A stretch of 64,000 bases of DNA from Humulus lupulus (taxonomy: Eukaryota; Streptophyta; Magnoliopsida; Rosales; Cannabaceae), in NCBI RefSeq assembly GCF_963169125.1, contig NC_084795.1:131605701-131669700 (forward strand), written 5' to 3'. Below are positions 53,227-64,000 of the stretch, piece by piece; the first letter of the stretch is position 1, and every line of letters begins with the position of its first letter. The position numbers and the translations under genes were made by a program. The notes under the pieces are model-generated. The model was not told the DNA's origin. It was given only the letters and a program-made list of their open reading frames with translations, and did not search any database.

Positions 53227-55229
53227 TGTAAAGTCCAAGAACTTTACTTAGCTAGTTAGATAGTAGTAGTAGTAGTAGTAATAGCTAGTAGTAGTTGTAG
53301 TATGTTTAATTCTGTGGATTTTGGTTCAACCCGGGACTTAGTTGGACACTCGTAGCAACACTTGTAGATTTTATAAGTTTAACCTATAGTTTAAGAATAT
53401 TAATTATAACCTAATGTTTGATTAATATGACTGATTATGAAGATGATAATTATTATACTATAAGGTTTAGATAGACCCAATAAGATATTAACACTTGTCA
53501 TGTGTATGTTTAATGAGAAATTAAGTATTTTTGAGGAATAAGTTTATTAAGAGTAATATTTGAAAATCCTAGAGTCTACCAGCAGCTTTGAAATCGTTAA
53601 AGGACTTAGTCAAGGTTGTTTACTCAATTTAAATTAGGCTGAAAAAGTGTAATTACGTGTATAATATTTCAGCGTATGCCGATATATCGCCACACGGAGA
53701 TACGAAAAACACGTAACTTCGCACGACCATTTCAACGAGCCTCAGGTAAATGAGCCTAGGCGATATATCGCCTATGGTAGGTGACATATCAGACCTAGGG
53801 AATAAATTTGAATGATTTTGAAACCGAGCTCATTTTAATCTTTAACCTCTTGATAAGTCCAGAATCTTTTTGACCTAGTCTTCAGCCTCTACTGAATGAT
53901 TATTCAAATGTTTTTCAATTAAAAGGCCGTTATTTTATTCAAGCTAAATAAAGATCTTTTCATTCTTGAACTCTATAAATAGGACCTAGTACCCAGCCAT
54001 TTCTTCATTCTTCAAGCTCAGTTCAGAGCCTACAAGCTGCTAGGATTACTTTAGAGTGTTGAACACTTGGGTTAGGGTTATAAGCTTTATCATTATAAGC
54101 TTAATAAACACTTGGGAAGTAAGATTGATAGTGTATTTCAGTTTCGAGGTATAGTTTGGTCATAGAAGCATTCAAGGTATTCCTATTCTTAGTTCCTTTC
54201 TGTATTGTTTCATTAGTTTTTATAGTGTTTCTCTACTCAAACCCTAACTCAGTATTCTCTATTCATGGTTAGGCATCTAAGTTCTTTGAACTTGAGGTTT
54301 CTTGTCGGTAAGTATATTCTCGGTGGTTTTTAGTTCATTCCTTTTCATCTCTTTCTTTTAGAATACTCACCTTTCTAATAATGGTTTTTCGGAGTGTTCC
54401 AAAATCCCGTCCTTGTTCTCACATCCCGATTTTTGGTAAGGAAAATAGGGTAGATATGTATGCTTTTATGTTGTTGATATATGTTTATGTTATAAGTATG
54501 ATATGGTTTTAGTTGTTTTAGTATATGAATTGTTTAGATAACAATCACATAATTTGTTTAGATAACAAATATATAACTTGTTTAGATAACAAGTCCCAAT
54601 AGTAGATTCCTTGGGCATATGATTGTTTAGATAACGAGCCTCATAAATTTATATGACTTGTTTAGATAACTAGCCCCGTAAATTTATGGGCATATGATTG
54701 CTTAGCTAGCAAGTCCCAAGAAGTATGATGGCCATTGTAATAGATGTTGTATTTATATAGTCATATGATTATAGTTTATAGTTTATAGTTTATGTTTATG
54801 TATATGTTTCATGCTTGTAGTAGATTTTCCTTGCTGGGCATTAGGCTCATTCCTTTATGTTTTATATGTGTAGGAAAATAGTTTTGGCGGCGGGAAGATT
54901 CTTGGCATCTTGAGAATATGTATTGAGGGTGAATGAGGTCGGTGGACTGCGTGAACGATTTGAGGATGAAGTTGTTTAAATCTTTTTAGTTATGATTTCT
55001 ATGTATTTTCCGCACTTAATTTTGTAACCAATTTATTTAAGTTATGTTTTGTTTTATTTTCAAAACAATGGGATCCCACATCCTAACTGGAATTTTATGT
55101 ATTTTAACCTTGGTTTTTTTACAGTTTTTAATAAAGTTACGACTATTTTGTATGTAAGTTTTCGTAAGATTAGTATCTATGAATAGTAGTTATTAATGGT
55201 CCAAAGTCTAGAATAGTTGGGTCGTTACA
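53227..55229 (+). repeat. Solo LTR in the TK4 LTR (2003 bp)
   Basis: It starts TGTAAAGTCC and ends GGGTCGTTACA with TCATT on both sides. TATA box TATAAATAGG at 53974. It carries a GTA microsatellite (about 53262-53290), the dyad GGCGATATATCGCC near 53759, an array of TTTAGATAAC units (54532-54705) and the Tekay-like landmark CTTGCTGGGCATTAGGCTCA (54830). Its ends differ from the TK1/TK5 type, so it is a separate family. Confidence 0.9.
54532..54705. repeat. Six short inverted-repeat units in the solo LTR
   Basis: The core TTGTTTAGATAACAA, in which TTGTT and AACAA are complementary around TAGAT, recurs five times with variants, and once as TTGCTTAGCTAGCAA. Spacing is irregular (22-49 bp). Confidence 0.8.
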
Positions 55230-56230
55230 TCATTAATCATAACATTCACTAACAAGATCATGAATAACATAAGCATATCACGTAAATAATTTCTACTGTA
55301 GAGTACGTCAAGAGTACACCCTGCGTGCAGGTGTCCACTCTTCTTACCTCAAATGCAGCAGTGATCCGCACACCCTAATACATCTCTTCAAGTATCCTTG
55401 GAGAGCCTAAACATAACATATAACATCAAGGCTTTAAAACCCTCAACTACCCAAAACCATAATTAAATCCATTAAAATTATTTTTAAAACAAATTCAACA
55501 CCATATTGTCCTTGAGAAAGTCCTTAAAGCCCTCTTCATAAAGTCCCAACAAATAAGCTTATATCTAATAGGTACATAAAAATCCTCCAAATCATGTTTT
55601 TGGGCTGCTGGCACGATCACACTCAATGAGCAGTAGGCCAAACAAGCTGAGCATTGCGGTCGCGCCAGGGTTGGGCGCGGTAGCGCAAGGCCTATACTTT
55701 AAGAGATCACATTGCGATTTCTAAACCTAAAAATCGAACCTGATCGTAGAATCTTGAACCAAACCCCGAAAACATGTGTCCTAATATGTTTCTAGGTCTG
55801 TTTCCCCTTCATTCTATTGCCCAAAACCATAGTCTAAAAGTTACGATTTATAAACCTATTTGACTTATTTTTATTTATTTAATTTTAATTAATTCGTATG
55901 AAAACCAAATGACCTTTCTGTCCCCAACCTCAAGTTAATCCTTAATTATCACTTAAGACCCCTATTGTAATTTCCTTCCAAAACTTATAGCTTTAACTTT
56001 TAATAATTACAGTTTCTATCATAAAACCGATAATTCTACTTGGGCCCCAAATACACAACTTCTAGTACACCTTGGCCCCTAACACTTGAAGCACTAACGT
56101 GTGTGGATTGTTTGACAAAATACATAAATAAACATACATCATAAATCATAAATATCATAATTCATATAATTAAACACATAATGTCATAAAATTTACAGTA
56201 ATACCCTTACAAGTAAAAGCGAATATTACA

Positions 56231-56610
56231 ACTATCCCCTCGTAAAAATAAATTTCATCCTCGAAATTTACCTGAACAATTCTGGGCACTGCTCCCTCAT
56301 ATCGGTTTCCAACTCTCATGTTGCGTCTTCGATAGAACCATTTTTCCAAAGGACTTTGACTAACCCAATCGTCTTATTCCTAAATGCTTTTTCCTTCTTA
56401 TCAAGAATCTTTACCGACTTTTCTTCAAATGAAAGGTCTTCTTGCATATCAAACACCTCGTAACTAAGAATGTGAGACGGGTCAGAAATATACATGCGTA
56501 ACATGGACACATGAAAAACATTGTGCACTCCTGACAAAGATGGAGGCATGGCTAACCTATAAGCCACCTCCCCAATTCTATCTAAAATCTCGAAAGGTCC
56601 AACAAATCGA
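56231..56610 (-). pseudogene. TK4 pol C-terminus
   Basis: Minus strand: RFVGPFEILDRIGEVAYRLA, VHNVFHVSMLRMYI, VKILDKKEKAFRNKTIGLVK and VLWKNGSIEDAT, then a TGA in place of the family Trp and the ending EQCPELFR. This is the integrase tail and chromodomain-like end. The polypurine tract (minus strand TACGAGGGGATAGT) is at 56231-56244. Confidence 0.9.
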
Positions 56611-58882
56611 TCTAACAACCCAAAATCGCTAATAGGGTTTAGTGCCTTGATTAGCGTGTCAGGAGAGCCTAATTGATTAAATGCATGACTATGTGCCATT
56701 AATGATAAATATGATTATGTGAATATATTATATGCATGTTTATGAGTATTAGATATGCATGTGGGCCCTTTATCGTTCATAAGGGCATATCTGTAATTTT
56801 GGCCCGTCATGGGCATAAATGTGATTATATGTGATAAATGGTTGAGACCAAATTATTATGTGGATATATTTGCAGTATATGGCTCGAGACGATCCTAATG
56901 AGCAGATAAGCGAAATAGTCACAGCGGGGTTTAATACCCGGCTCGAGAGTGCCTAGGAGTATTTTGGGAATTTAGAGAATTTTTTGGGATTTATTGGATA
57001 ACGAATAAGTATTTGGTAATTAATTGGACATGACGAGATTAATTGATTAATGGTAGGAACACTTGAGGAATTAGCGGGAAATAGGAGAAATGACTATTTT
57101 ACCCTTAAGGGCAAGGAGGAGTTGATTTAGTCTAAGGGGAAAAATGGTATTTTATGGGTTAAGGATATACTTAGGAATCATAGGAAGTTATCAGAAACAC
57201 CATGAATACTCTCACAGTCTCCCTTTCCCTCTCCTTACGTTCACTCTCTCTCTCTCTCTCTCTCTTGTACATGGGGCTCGAATTTGCTGAAGGAAAAAAG
57301 CTTGGTTTGAGCTAGGAAGAAGGTTTGAGTATAGAGGCTTAGGGCTAAAGAATCAAGCTAGGTTTAGTTAAAGAAAATCTCTGAGGATTAAAGGTTCAAC
57401 TGAGGTAAGGATCTTGTCTGTTTTTCTGCTGGAAATCTAGATTAATAGGTTGAATTTAGCTAGATTTTTTAGAGACACCTTGTAGCTGATTTGGGGTGGT
57501 AACTCAGTAGAATTTTGTGCTGAATTAGTGTATCTAAACTTGTAATTGAGTGTCCTAGACTTGTTCCTGATATTTGTATGGATTTGGGAGTATGGTTAAA
57601 AAGATTTTTGAGGTGGTGGCTGGGTAGAATGTTGTGGAAACCTAGGGAATTCTGGGTTCACGGGGGCGCGCTGAGACCCAGCTCATGGGTGCCCCGGCCC
57701 GCGTGTCCAGAATGCCCTGGGAGGGTTTCCTGACTTGAGGCTATGCTGCAGCCCTAGGGGGAAAATCATGGCCCACCTCCTAGATGCTTGAGGTTGTGCC
57801 TCTAACTTGAGGCGCGTCGTGACCCTCATGGCTAGGTCGCGGTCCACCTAGACAATTTTGGCCTAGAATAGTTTTTAGGCTCGGGGAGGCTCGAGGGTTC
57901 GAACGTAATTTCTCAGGACAAATTCTCCTACCCGCTTTCGTAGAATTCGAGGTCGTGGAGGCTAATTTTTTTCCTAAGCATTTATTTGGATTAGGACTTG
58001 ATGGTTACCCATTAGCATTGTGACTAGGATTATCGCTAAGGCTCAGGATTGAGGATCGTGCTCAGGACCGATCTTAATTCTACTCTAAGGATTCAGTAAG
58101 AAACTTGCACCCTTGTGGTTTTGAATGGGCACGATTGTTATGTATATGAGAATGAATGGCCTAAGAGAGCCAGGGTTGATGACAAGCACTGAACGCAGCT
58201 CGACCTGAGAGAGTTGGGGTCAGTTAGATAAATTGGGGGCTCAGTCTAAGTGTACCAACCCTGAACATTTGTGAAACTTGTTAAGCTAGGAACTTAAGAT
58301 TATATGTGTACCATTTGTTAATTTAATGCTTGTGTTTTGTTATATAATTGAACTGGTTGTGTTAAGATTGATTGAATACTACTCTTGCTATATGTATTTT
58401 CTATTTATGGTTTCTTGCTGGGCCTTGGCTCACGGGTGCTACGTGGTGCAGGTAAAGGCAAAGGGAAATTAGACCAATCATGAGTTGGAGAGCCCTAGGG
58501 TGGAGTGTATATATTCAGGTGCTCGACCGTCGTGGCTGAGGGATAGTTATAGGGACAGAGCTCTAAAATTTAGTCAGCTGCTCGACCACCACAGCCGAGG
58601 GATAGTTATAGGGACAGAGCTCTAAAATTTGGATTTTTCCATTAGAATGGCCTTTATTGTTTTAACTTTTGGAGATTGTATTTACCACTTATACCTTGTT
58701 TTTTGGATCCCATGTATCAAACATCCGTATCAATGAAAATTAACAGTTTATGATCAAATTTTTTTAACCCTAACCTGTTAGTTGAAATTAGGATCACATT
58801 TATGTTGAAACGACTTGATTAGCAAGTCTTGCACTATTTTAAAATACACAGTGTAACGATCTTACTTATCTAGGGTGTTACA
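56611..58882 (+). repeat. 5' LTR of TK5 (2272 bp)
   Basis: It starts TCTAACAACCC, a decayed TGTAACGACCC, and ends TCTAGGGTGTTACA. It has TTGATTAGCGTGTC (56648), a CT microsatellite (about 57243-57264), a GC-rich block (57660-57850) and a tandem duplication of about 58 bp near 58517-58632. Confidence 0.9.
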
Positions 58883-58885
58883 ACT

Positions 58886-58897
58886 TGGTATCAGAGC
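58886..58897 (+). other. Primer binding site of TK5
   Basis: TGGTATCAGAGC, complementary to initiator tRNA-Met, three bases after the LTR. Confidence 0.9.
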
Positions 58898-59189
58898 CGT
58901 CTAGGTTTAAGGGTTTCTAAAGACTGGCTGGACATGTACACTCGTCGCTAAAGACAAGCTCGAATTAGGGTTTGGTAACTGCACATATGTGATTACATGC
59001 TTAAATGTATAAATGAAATGTAAAATTTTTAATATGTATGATTAATAGGGAGCATGAGATACTGATAGGGCCTGGCCCTTGACTACTGTATGATTATGAT
59101 GGTGCATGCTTATTAGCATTGCTGCTCCATGTGAATGAATGTTTAAATGCTTATTTTCATCTTGATTGCATATTGTTGTTTGAGTTTCA

Positions 59190-60430
59190 ATGGTGGACCA
59201 TGGAAAGAATGTTAACCTGTCATCATTGCCTGACTGCTGAGTCGCTGATTGCAAATAAACTTGGATAGCTATGCATCCAAGGCTATCAATACGACTAGCC
59301 GGCACAAAAGTCAAGGCTCGAGATGATGAGCAAAGCCAGAACCCTCCACTAGTCCTTGGGAACTGGCAACAGATACTTGCTTATATGCAAGCCTGGTTAC
59401 AAAGTTAGGAAGAGCAAATTTGACTATTGAGACATCAAGCTCCGTAAGGGAGTGCTACACCTATTTTTCCACCTGCTACGGCACCAGCTGTAGAGCCACC
59501 TGAGGTTGGGAACAAGTGGGAGCCACTTTATGAATGACTCATGAGACAACATCCTCCAATCTTTGAGGGAGGACCAGATCCACTGAAGGTCGAACAATGG
59601 ATGAGTATGATCACCTCCATCCTAGATTTCATGAGGGTGGAAGGTAATGACAGGGTGGCCTGTGCCAGCTATATACTTAGAGAGGATGCCCGTATTTGGT
59701 GGGAGGTGGCATCATAGACTCGGGATGTTTCTACTATGAGTTGGGATGGGTTCAGAGATTTGTTCAACTAGAAGTATTACAACGTTGCCATCAGGGCAGT
59801 GAAGGTGAATGAGTTTGCGGGGTCGGTACAGGGTAGCATGACAGTTATATATTATGCCCTAAAGTTTGATAGGCTATCGAAGTACGCATTAGACTTAATG
59901 CCTACAGATGCGGCCAAATTGGACAGGTTTGTCTGAGGGTTTAATGCCATGATAGCCTGGGATATGAAGATTACATCAGTACCTGTGCAGACAACTTACG
60001 CCCAGGTTGTTGAGAAGGCTCTTACCGCTGAAGAAGCAGAGAATTAGATTTGGAGGAAAAACGTTGCGAGACGGGATGTTCGCAGGGCATTGTCTCCATA
60101 CACAGGGTTGGTAGGGGCGGAGACCCCAATGATTTGAAGAGGAAGACCCCTGACACTTCGTCCACTGCTGCTCCTGATAGGAGGGGTTGAGGTGCTCAGG
60201 GTGGCCGCCAGGGAGGCAGTGAGACATGGAGGAGTTATCCAGAGGGCATGAGATGTAGGAAGCACCATCCAGGTGAATGTCGAGCAAAGGCTTGTTATCT
60301 ATCCGGGATGGTGGGACACTTCAAGAAGGATTGCCCAATAGCGAAGAAGGAGGAACTAGGGAAGGTGGACAGCTCGGCTCCAGCTCGAGTGTTCACCTTG
60401 AAGTAGGCAGAGGCTGAGGCTAGTCCCTCG
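59190..60430 (+). pseudogene. TK5 gag
   Basis: From ATG 59190, blocks FEGGPDPLKVEQWMSMITSI, DARIWWEVAS, YNVAIRAVKVNEFAGSVQGS and QVVEKALTAEEAEN are readable, with many TAG/TGA stops. Near 60248-60340 the zinc region keeps CRKHHPGEC and then CYLSGMVGHFKKDC, in which the second Cys of the CCHC knuckle is Ser. TK2 lost the first Cys of the same knuckle instead. Confidence 0.85.
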
Positions 60431-60769
60431 GTAGTGATATGTCACCTTTCTAGTGCTGGCTCTTCATATATTGTATTGATTGACTCTGGTGCTACACATT
60501 CATTTGTTTCTAGTAAGGTAATTGATAGATTGTGTAGACCTAGTGAGTATTATACTACGGGGTTTGGGACTATACTGCCTACAGGGGAACTAGTTATTTC
60601 TAGGAGATGGATTATAGCACTGCCAGTGATGGTAGACAATAGGGAACTATTAGTAGATTTGATCGAGTTGAGTAGGGATGGATTGGCTAGTCAGATATGT
60701 GGCTACTATAAATTGCAGGAAGAAGATGGTGAACATTGAGCCTAAGGGTGAGGATCCCTTTTCTTTTTT
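60431..60769 (+). pseudogene. TK5 protease
   Basis: The motif LIDSGATHSFVSSKVIDRL (DSG) near 60478 is intact. The distal block is damaged: about 8 residues that should include ILGM are deleted near 60690, and the frame then shifts to a stop at 60737. Confidence 0.85.
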
Positions 60770-61994
60770 GTGGGTGTTGTGCATGGACCCCGCATACCCA
60801 TGATATCAACATTGAGGGCTAAGGACCAATTACAGGGAGGTTGTATAGATTTTCTAGCTACTGTGGTGGATACCACTAAAGTTACGCCAGCAGGGCCAGA
60901 AGAAACCAGATTGGTATGTGAGTTCTTGGATGTGCTTCCTGAAGATTTACCAGGACTGCTTACGCATACGGAGATTCAGTTAGTTATCGAATTAGCACCA
61001 GGTACAGAGCCATTGTCAAGGGAACCATAAATAATGGCTCTGGTAGAGTTAAACGAGTTGAAGATATAGTTGCAGGAGCTTCTAGACTTTGGGGTTTATC
61101 AGGCCTAGCTTCTCGCCGTGGGAAGGTCCGGTTCTATTTGTGAAGAAGAAGGGACTCTGAGAATGTGTATAGACTACATGGAGTTAAACAAGTTGACCAT
61201 CAAGAAAAAATACCCCTTACCAAGGAATGCTGATCTATTCTGCCAACTGCAAGGAAAGACGATATTCTCGAAGAATGATCTTCGATATGGTTATCATCAG
61301 CTGAGGATCAAGGATGAGGATATTCCAAAGATGACATTTCGAACAAGTTATGGGCACTATGAGTTTTTGGTCATGTCGTTTGGTTTGACCAATGCCCCAT
61401 CATCATTCATGGATCTAATGAACAGGGTGTTTAAGGACTTTTTAGATTAGTTCATGATTATCTTCATCGAAGACATCTTGGTGTACTCCAGTTCGGAGGC
61501 AGAGCATGAAAAACATCTCCAAAAGGTATTACAGAGGTTGAGAGAGCATTGGTTGAATGTTAAGTTTATGAAGTGTGAGTTCTGGCTACCACAAGTGACA
61601 TTCCTTGGACACATTGTTGGTGGAGATGGGATTAAGGTGGATCTAGCTAAGGTAGAGGCCGTGAAAGATTGGCCAAGGCGAAGGAACACCTCAGAGGTTA
61701 GGAGCTTCCTAGGATTAGCGGGATATTACAAATGGTTCATGGAAAGGTTTTCAAAAATTGTCGCACCGATGACAGAATTGACATGGAAGAATCTGAAGTT
61801 TATCTAGTCAGACAAGTGTGATAATAGCTTCCATGAATTGAAGTGACGGCTGATTATTGCTCCTGTGTTGAGTCTTCCTTCAGAGGGAGGAGAGTTTGTA
61901 GTATACTTTGACGCATTGAGATTAGGATTGGGATGTGTGTTGATGCAGAATGAGAAAGTTGTTGGTTATGCGTTACGATAGCTGAAGGAGTATG
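60770..61994 (+). pseudogene. TK5 reverse transcriptase and partial RNase H
   Basis: Linker ([18 protein letters not shown]), then RT blocks [39 protein letters not shown] and [15 protein letters not shown]. The active site reads IFIEDILVYSS near 61470: the first of the two catalytic Asp is Glu. Thumb and connection (WLPQVTFLGHIVGG, VRSFLGLAGYYKWF) follow, then a stop at 61805 and RNase H with [17 protein letters not shown]. The element ends at 61994 in RNase H. Stops also at 61028, 61066 and 61448. Confidence 0.9.
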
Positions 61995-63939
61995 TGTAAC
62001 GACCCTGATTTTTAAGGCTCGATAATGAGGAAATATAAATGTTTTCATTTAACCAAATGTCTCAAAAATCCGTATAAAAAAAACTTTTCAAAAGTCGTAT
62101 GGCCATACTTAACATTTAATACAAACATATTTTATAAACAGAAGAGTGAGCCTAGTTTATGAAAATAACACAACATTTCCAAAAATAAAATTGCTTCCCA
62201 AAAGGTCGGTCCACATGTACATTCGCAAGGTAGACTTCAATTCTCACTGCTCTGTCTTGCCCTTGTTCTTACCTACAATAGGAAACAACTAGGTAAGCGA
62301 AAATGCTTAGTAAGTTCAACTTTAAAACAAAAGCATTCAGAGAATTAGGGTTCCGGATCGATCCAGACCCTACACAATCAACTCCATGAATGAAAAAAAA
62401 TCCTGGCAAACTTATGGTCATGCCTGATAACCAATGATATTTTTTTTCATATAAACAAATAAATTCCTACACTCAGAAAATCCCAGAACAAGCAGATATA
62501 TTATATTACAACTATTTCTTATCAACAAATAGTTCCCTGCACTCAGAAAATCCCAGAGCAAGCAGATATAATATATCACAATATAGTTCGAGACCAACGC
62601 TCGATTACTTCCAACAATTCGGGCATAACACGCCCTCCAGCATAAACGCTAATCTATAAGAGAGAACCGAGTCTCAACCCTAAGATCTAGCCAATAAATA
62701 TCCCCATCAATGGTAACTATCGTGTTACCTAGGGCATCACTACTTATCCAAGAGTAAATCCCTCACAAGGGTAACCATTAAGTTACCTAGGGCATCACTA
62801 CTTATCCTAGAGTGTAATCGAAGTTACACGATTTTACAGAGTCTTCGATGTTAATCAATGGTGCTGGTGAGTAGTTACCCCTAGGGTATTCAGCCTCACT
62901 CAAACTTGGCAACCCCTAGTATCTCTAGGCACTCTCACTGAATGGCCAATATTCACGGCTACTATCTGGGAATAACTTATCAGAGCACTTCCTTGGGTTC
63001 TAACCGTTCACTGATTAAGTAAGCATGAGGGCCCCTAGGTCCCATTCATTTTGGCGCCCCTAGGTTTAAACCAGAAATCCTCACCTCTTGGCCACTCGTC
63101 ACGGTAATGAACCGGACATAAATAAAATCAAGCAGTGTGACGAGGATCAGCCGTCTAGAATACGATGGATATCTACCAGTCATATTTTCTTAATCAGCAA
63201 CAACTAGACTAACTTCTCCAAGCAAAACATTCTACGATAGTGTCTATATGTGCATGTGTCTCTATACTAACATACAATACAATAGTCATTTCATATTGCA
63301 GCCACACAATCGAAGTTGACTTTCTTGGAGTCCCTTTCTCTCAGCAAGATTTCACCCTCCAATGTATAATCCAGTTATGCTTAGCCAATACTGTAATCAT
63401 CCATACAGTATACTCGGATTAATTATGGCACTTCATAATTCATTATTATTATTTTGGGCAGTTTGGTCATTTTAAAAATCATTTGTAAGGATTAAAGAAA
63501 TTCATACAAAAATATTTGAGACTAAACCCTAAGTCTCAAGGAGACCTATCCTATGGTCTCGATACCTAGGCTCGGGTATCACAATAGTATTTTCCCACAA
63601 TCTGCTAAAAATATTACTCTTTAAAGGTATCGCTATTAACCCATACTTTCAACAAGTTGGTTAAATATATAGAATATTTTAGCCGGTAATATATCCCGAA
63701 AATACTAATTAAATTCCTTAATTATTTTTGAAGAAAATAAACTCTTAATTTTCCTTTTATTTTTCTTAAGGTTTTAATCTCTAAAAATTGTTTTAAGAAA
63801 ATTGCATAATTTATCTTAATTAGGAAAACCGTTAAAAATTTCTGATCTTGACTAGTTAATTTTTCTGAAGTCAATTAATCAAAGTAAGTGTGAAAACCCT
63901 TCCTAGACCAAAGCTTAGGCTTCCAAGCCTTATTAACTC
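61995..63939 (-). repeat. LTR-like insertion in TK5, probably minus strand
   Basis: It begins TGTAACGACCC at 61995 on the plus strand. The minus strand has CTATTGTAGGTAAGAACAAG near 62265, as in gypsy LTRs. A candidate opposite end is TGTGATACCCGAG (minus, 63583), which would give about 1.6 kb. Two partial tandem duplications (62464-62585 and 62705-62820) lie inside. No target duplication was found for either end, and no coding sequence. The stretch 63584-63939 is AT-rich and unassigned. Confidence 0.5.
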
Positions 63940-64000
63940 TCAAAGCGGAGTGTACATTGTCAGCTACTCGACCACCACGACCGAGGGATAGTTACAGGGA
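63940..64000 (+). repeat. Chromovirus LTR fragment at the window end
   Basis: The block GGAGTGTACATTGTCAGC then CTACTCGACCACCACGACCG matches the 3' part of the TK5 LTR near 58505-58600. It could be the 3' LTR of TK5 after a deletion, or another copy. Confidence 0.6.

Larger units (their letters stand above)
52605..56230 (-). repeat. 3' LTR of TK4, interrupted (about 1.6 kb without insert)
   Basis: Minus strand starts TGTAATATTCGC at 56230 and ends GGGGGCCTTACA at 52605. The landmark TTGCTAGGCTTTGGCTCATT is near 52965 on the minus strand. A GC-rich dyad block lies at 55645-55690. Confidence 0.8.
52605..56610 (-). mobile_element. TK4: Tekay-like chromovirus 3' end, minus strand
   Basis: On the minus strand a pol C-terminus (56610-56245) is followed by a polypurine tract and an LTR (56230-52605). 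It inserted into COP2 and was itself cut by TK5 at 56611. Its LTR contains a plus-strand solo LTR at 53227-55229. Confidence 0.85.
56611..61994 (+). mobile_element. TK5: Tekay-like chromovirus, 5' LTR to RNase H
   Basis: It consists of 5' LTR, primer site, gag, protease, RT and part of RNase H. It inserted into TK4 pol at 56610 and is cut at 61994 by another LTR. It is the same family as TK2, and many stops make it inactive. Confidence 0.9.

Noticed and set aside
56231..58882. Head-to-head LTR-like sequences as a large inverted repeat or foldback element
   Set aside because: They belong to two chromoviruses: the minus-strand TK4 pol end and LTR, and the TK5 5' LTR inserted into TK4 pol. Their LTR sequences are not mirror copies.

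Overview
This window is repeat-rich plant nuclear DNA. It consists almost wholly of nested transposable elements, and I could not support a single host gene, tRNA, rRNA or CRISPR array. The evidence for a plant is the element families: Tekay-like chromoviruses with long LTRs running from TGTAACGACC to GTTACA, Tat-lineage Ty3/gypsy elements with a second RNase H, Ty1/copia pieces and a CACTA (En/Spm) transposon. Most retroelement coding regions carry stops and frameshifts. I call the host an angiosperm and do not name a species. My labels are TK (Tekay-like), TAT, COP and CACTA.

Left block, 1-14623: CACTA1 lies on the minus strand and its terminus is at 14623. It is interrupted by TAT1 (3767-7645), which is itself interrupted by TK1 (1-3766, running off the left edge). 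A second chromovirus fragment, TK2 (8775-12195), sits where the middle of the CACTA transposase should be.

Central block, 15106-43671: a chromovirus solo-type LTR (TK3) is split by TAT2 (16654-42761, target duplication ATGAA). TAT2 carries a copia solo LTR (19833-20939, duplication CCATC) and a complete second Tat element, TAT3 (23702-36318, duplication ACTCC). Without its insertions TAT2 would be roughly 12.4 kb. TAT3 is 12.6 kb.

Right block, 43672-64000: TAT4, a decayed minus-strand Tat element, is interrupted by an LTR (44181-45960) and by the copia element COP2 (50398-52604). COP2 is cut by the 3' end of a minus-strand chromovirus, TK4, whose LTR holds a solo LTR (53227-55229, duplication TCATT). 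TK4 is cut by a plus-strand chromovirus, TK5, which is cut at 61995 by a further LTR.

The most interesting feature is a gene on the strand opposite to pol, between pol and the 3' LTR of the Tat elements. It is well preserved in TAT2 (38436-40924) and TAT3 (32000-34439), with a remnant in TAT4. It has its own TATA-like box, a domain resembling the 'putative gypsy type transposon' family (Transposase_28), a GT-AG intron at the same place and phase in both elements, a coiled coil and a conserved C-terminal motif. Extra antisense reading frames are known in Tat-lineage elements such as Grande and Retand. Their role is unknown, and the conserved spliced structure seen here deserves attention.
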